Origin: JAXFQS01 sp051892815
GTDB taxonomy: Bacteria; Verrucomicrobiota; Kiritimatiellia; RFP12; DVOR01
Length of the DNA stretch: 5,764 bases
Direction of reading: 5' to 3'
Assembly: GCA_051892815.1 (NCBI GenBank)
Contig: JBJFGP010000026.1
Coordinates: 1 to 5,764 of the forward strand
Positions within the stretch are counted from its first letter, which is position 1, and the number at the start of each line of letters is the position of its first letter. Below the pieces are notes generated by a model. It had not been told where the DNA came from. It worked only from the letters and a program-made list of their open reading frames with translations, and searched no databases. The translations under genes were made by a program, and so were the position numbers. Shown piece by piece: positions 4,874 through 5,764 of this stretch.

Positions 4874-5605
4874 ATGCACCTGCCCAGCGAAACCCTCAAT
4901 CCCGCCCTCTGCCCCCTCACCTGGACACTCGCCACAGCCGCACTTGGCAGTGCCCTCCACTATGCCAAAAGGCAGACCGAGAAGCCGACATGCCAACGAA
5001 TCCTCACCGTTGCCGCCTCCCTCTTGGTGCTGCAGGCGGTCAACTTCCCCATTGTCCCCGGCATTTCTGGCCATATCATTGGTGCAGTCTTCGCGGCGCG
5101 CCTCTTGGGAATCCCATTCGCTATGATTACGACCGCCGGAGTCCTCGCCGTGCAAGCGGTGCTGGGAGATGGAGGCGTAGACACATTGGGGGCGAATATC
5201 CTCAACATCGCCATTGTCGCGCCATTGGTTGGCGGTCTAATCAAGCCACGAGCCCTGGCGGGACTTGCATCCGTTCTTGCCGCAGCGCTATCTTGCGGCC
5301 TGCTCCTTGCCCTTTCAGGACGGACGGAAGTTCTGCTCCCTCTGCTTGCCCTGCACCTGGCTATTGGTTCGGCAGAAGCGCTCTTTGCCGCCGTTGCCCT
5401 TCGTCTCCAAGCCTGGGCGCCCTTGCTGCTTTTGCCCGCGATTCCATTCTCCTCAAGACTTCCCGATGGACTTGAAGCCGCATTGGTGGGATTGCCTGTC
5501 AATGGTATGGCGGTTGCATTGGTTGCTACAGCCCTGGCAGGCGCCTTTTGCGCGGTGTTTTTCGTGGAAAAGCGGGCCACGCTTGGTGGCAACCATCAGT
5601 CCTGA
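4874..5605 (+). CDS. cbiM: CbiM/NikM-type energy-coupling factor metal transporter S-component with short PDGLE-like tail
   Basis: CbiM/NikM is the membrane substrate-binding subunit of ECF-type cobalt or nickel importers. The 243-aa product is strongly hydrophobic. Family blocks are the N-terminal Met1-His2, QAVNFPIVPGISGHIIG (54-70) with His67, LAVQAVLGDGGVDTLGAN (91-108) and HLAIGSAEAL (161-170). In the structurally studied NikM2, the metal is held by the Met1 amine, His2 and His67; all are at identical positions here. The usual Asp-Gly after MHIP is Ser-Glu (residues 5-6). Downstream, FSSRLPDGLEAAL (192-204), followed by a hydrophobic segment (about 212-231), resembles the PDGLE/CbiN domain in miniature. 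The partner ATPase (CbiO) and CbiQ are not in the window, and cobalt versus nickel cannot be told. It sits 24 bp after the PanE-like gene and converges with dus. There is no room for a cobalamin riboswitch directly upstream. Confidence 0.88.
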   Translation: MHLPSETLNPALCPLTWTLATAALGSALHYAKRQTEKPTCQRILTVAASLLVLQAVNFPIVPGISGHIIGAVFAARLLGIPFAMITTAGVLAVQAVLGDGGVDTLGANILNIAIVAPLVGGLIKPRALAGLASVLAAALSCGLLLALSGRTEVLLPLLALHLAIGSAEALFAAVALRLQAWAPLLLLPAIPFSSRLPDGLEAALVGLPVNGMAVALVATALAGAFCAVFFVEKRATLGGNHQS

Positions 5606-5764
5606 AGAACGGGCTCCACCGCCCTCATAATAGCCTCGACCGTGCGATAGCCTGATAGACCAGCTCTGAGGCTATTCGCACCTGGGCGACCGCTCAAGTA
5701 GCGGAACAAGTGGCTGCGGAAGGCGGCTACGGCGGCTTGGGATTCTGTGCCTCCTGCAGCGAGG
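5596..5764 (-). CDS. tRNA-dihydrouridine synthase, C-terminal fragment
   Basis: On the minus strand a frame enters at base 5764 and ends at TGA (5598-5596), giving the last 55 residues of a larger protein. AFRSHLFRYLSGRPGANSLR (residues 14-33 of the fragment), then a short loop and TVEAIMRAVEPVL, match the C-terminal helical domain of DusA/B/C-type enzymes, where 'H..WY..G.PGA..LR' is typical. These flavoenzymes reduce uridines in the tRNA D-loop. The catalytic barrel lies outside the window, so the subfamily cannot be named. The final residues overlap the 3' end of the convergent CbiM gene by 10 bp. Confidence 0.75.
   Translation of the reverse strand, partial: LAAGGTESQAAVAAFRSHLFRYLSGRPGANSLRAGLSGYRTVEAIMRAVEPVLQD

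Noticed and set aside
4960..5592. 210-codon minus-strand frame opposite the CbiM-like gene
   Set aside because: Arg/Ala/Pro-rich shadow of a membrane protein gene, without motifs; the plus strand carries the conserved metal ligands.
1..5764. CRISPR array, insertion sequence, prophage or toxin-antitoxin genes
   Set aside because: No regularly spaced repeats, transposase-like frames, terminal inverted repeats or small paired genes were seen.

Overview
The window looks like a piece of a bacterial chromosome of moderately high GC. It carries housekeeping genes and no sign of a mobile element, phage or CRISPR array. The pyrH-frr pair, the ABC-2-type permease and the low-complexity Pro/Ala protein with recurring T-(I/V)-R-L-K motifs would fit a Planctomycetes/Verrucomicrobia/Lentisphaerae/Kiritimatiellota-type bacterium. 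That placement is an impression from protein style, not a demonstrated assignment.

Left half (1-3077), minus strand, read right to left: pyrH (UMP kinase), frr (ribosome recycling factor), an unrecognised 332-aa Pro/Ala-rich protein with a C-terminal membrane segment, then the 5' part of an ABC-2-type permease that leaves the window at base 1. The gaps are short (28 and 29 bp, then 21 or 69 bp depending on the permease start), as in an operon. A terminator-shaped hairpin lies exactly between the Pro/Ala-rich gene and the permease.

Middle (3078-3365): a 288-bp divergent intergenic region. It holds one good sigma70-type promoter in each direction (TTGCAA-17-TATACT leftward for pyrH, TTGAAC-17-TATACT rightward). 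Between them are two mutually exclusive hairpins, four copies of an AACCT word and a faint tRNA-like stretch.

Right half (3366-5605), plus strand: a flavodoxin-fold NAD(P)H-dependent FMN reductase-like protein that lacks the cysteines many relatives carry, a PanE/ApbA-type ketopantoate reductase family protein whose start overlaps the previous stop by 4 bp, and a CbiM/NikM-type metal-uptake membrane protein that seems to end in a miniature PDGLE (CbiN-like) segment. These three probably form one transcript, although no common pathway is obvious. The last 169 bases hold the 3' end of a convergent tRNA-dihydrouridine synthase gene, whose stop overlaps the CbiM stop region by 10 bp.

I see no convincing undescribed multi-gene system. 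The most unusual items are the repeat-bearing Pro/Ala-rich membrane protein in the pyrH-frr operon, the compact CbiM-PDGLE protein and the structured divergent promoter region.
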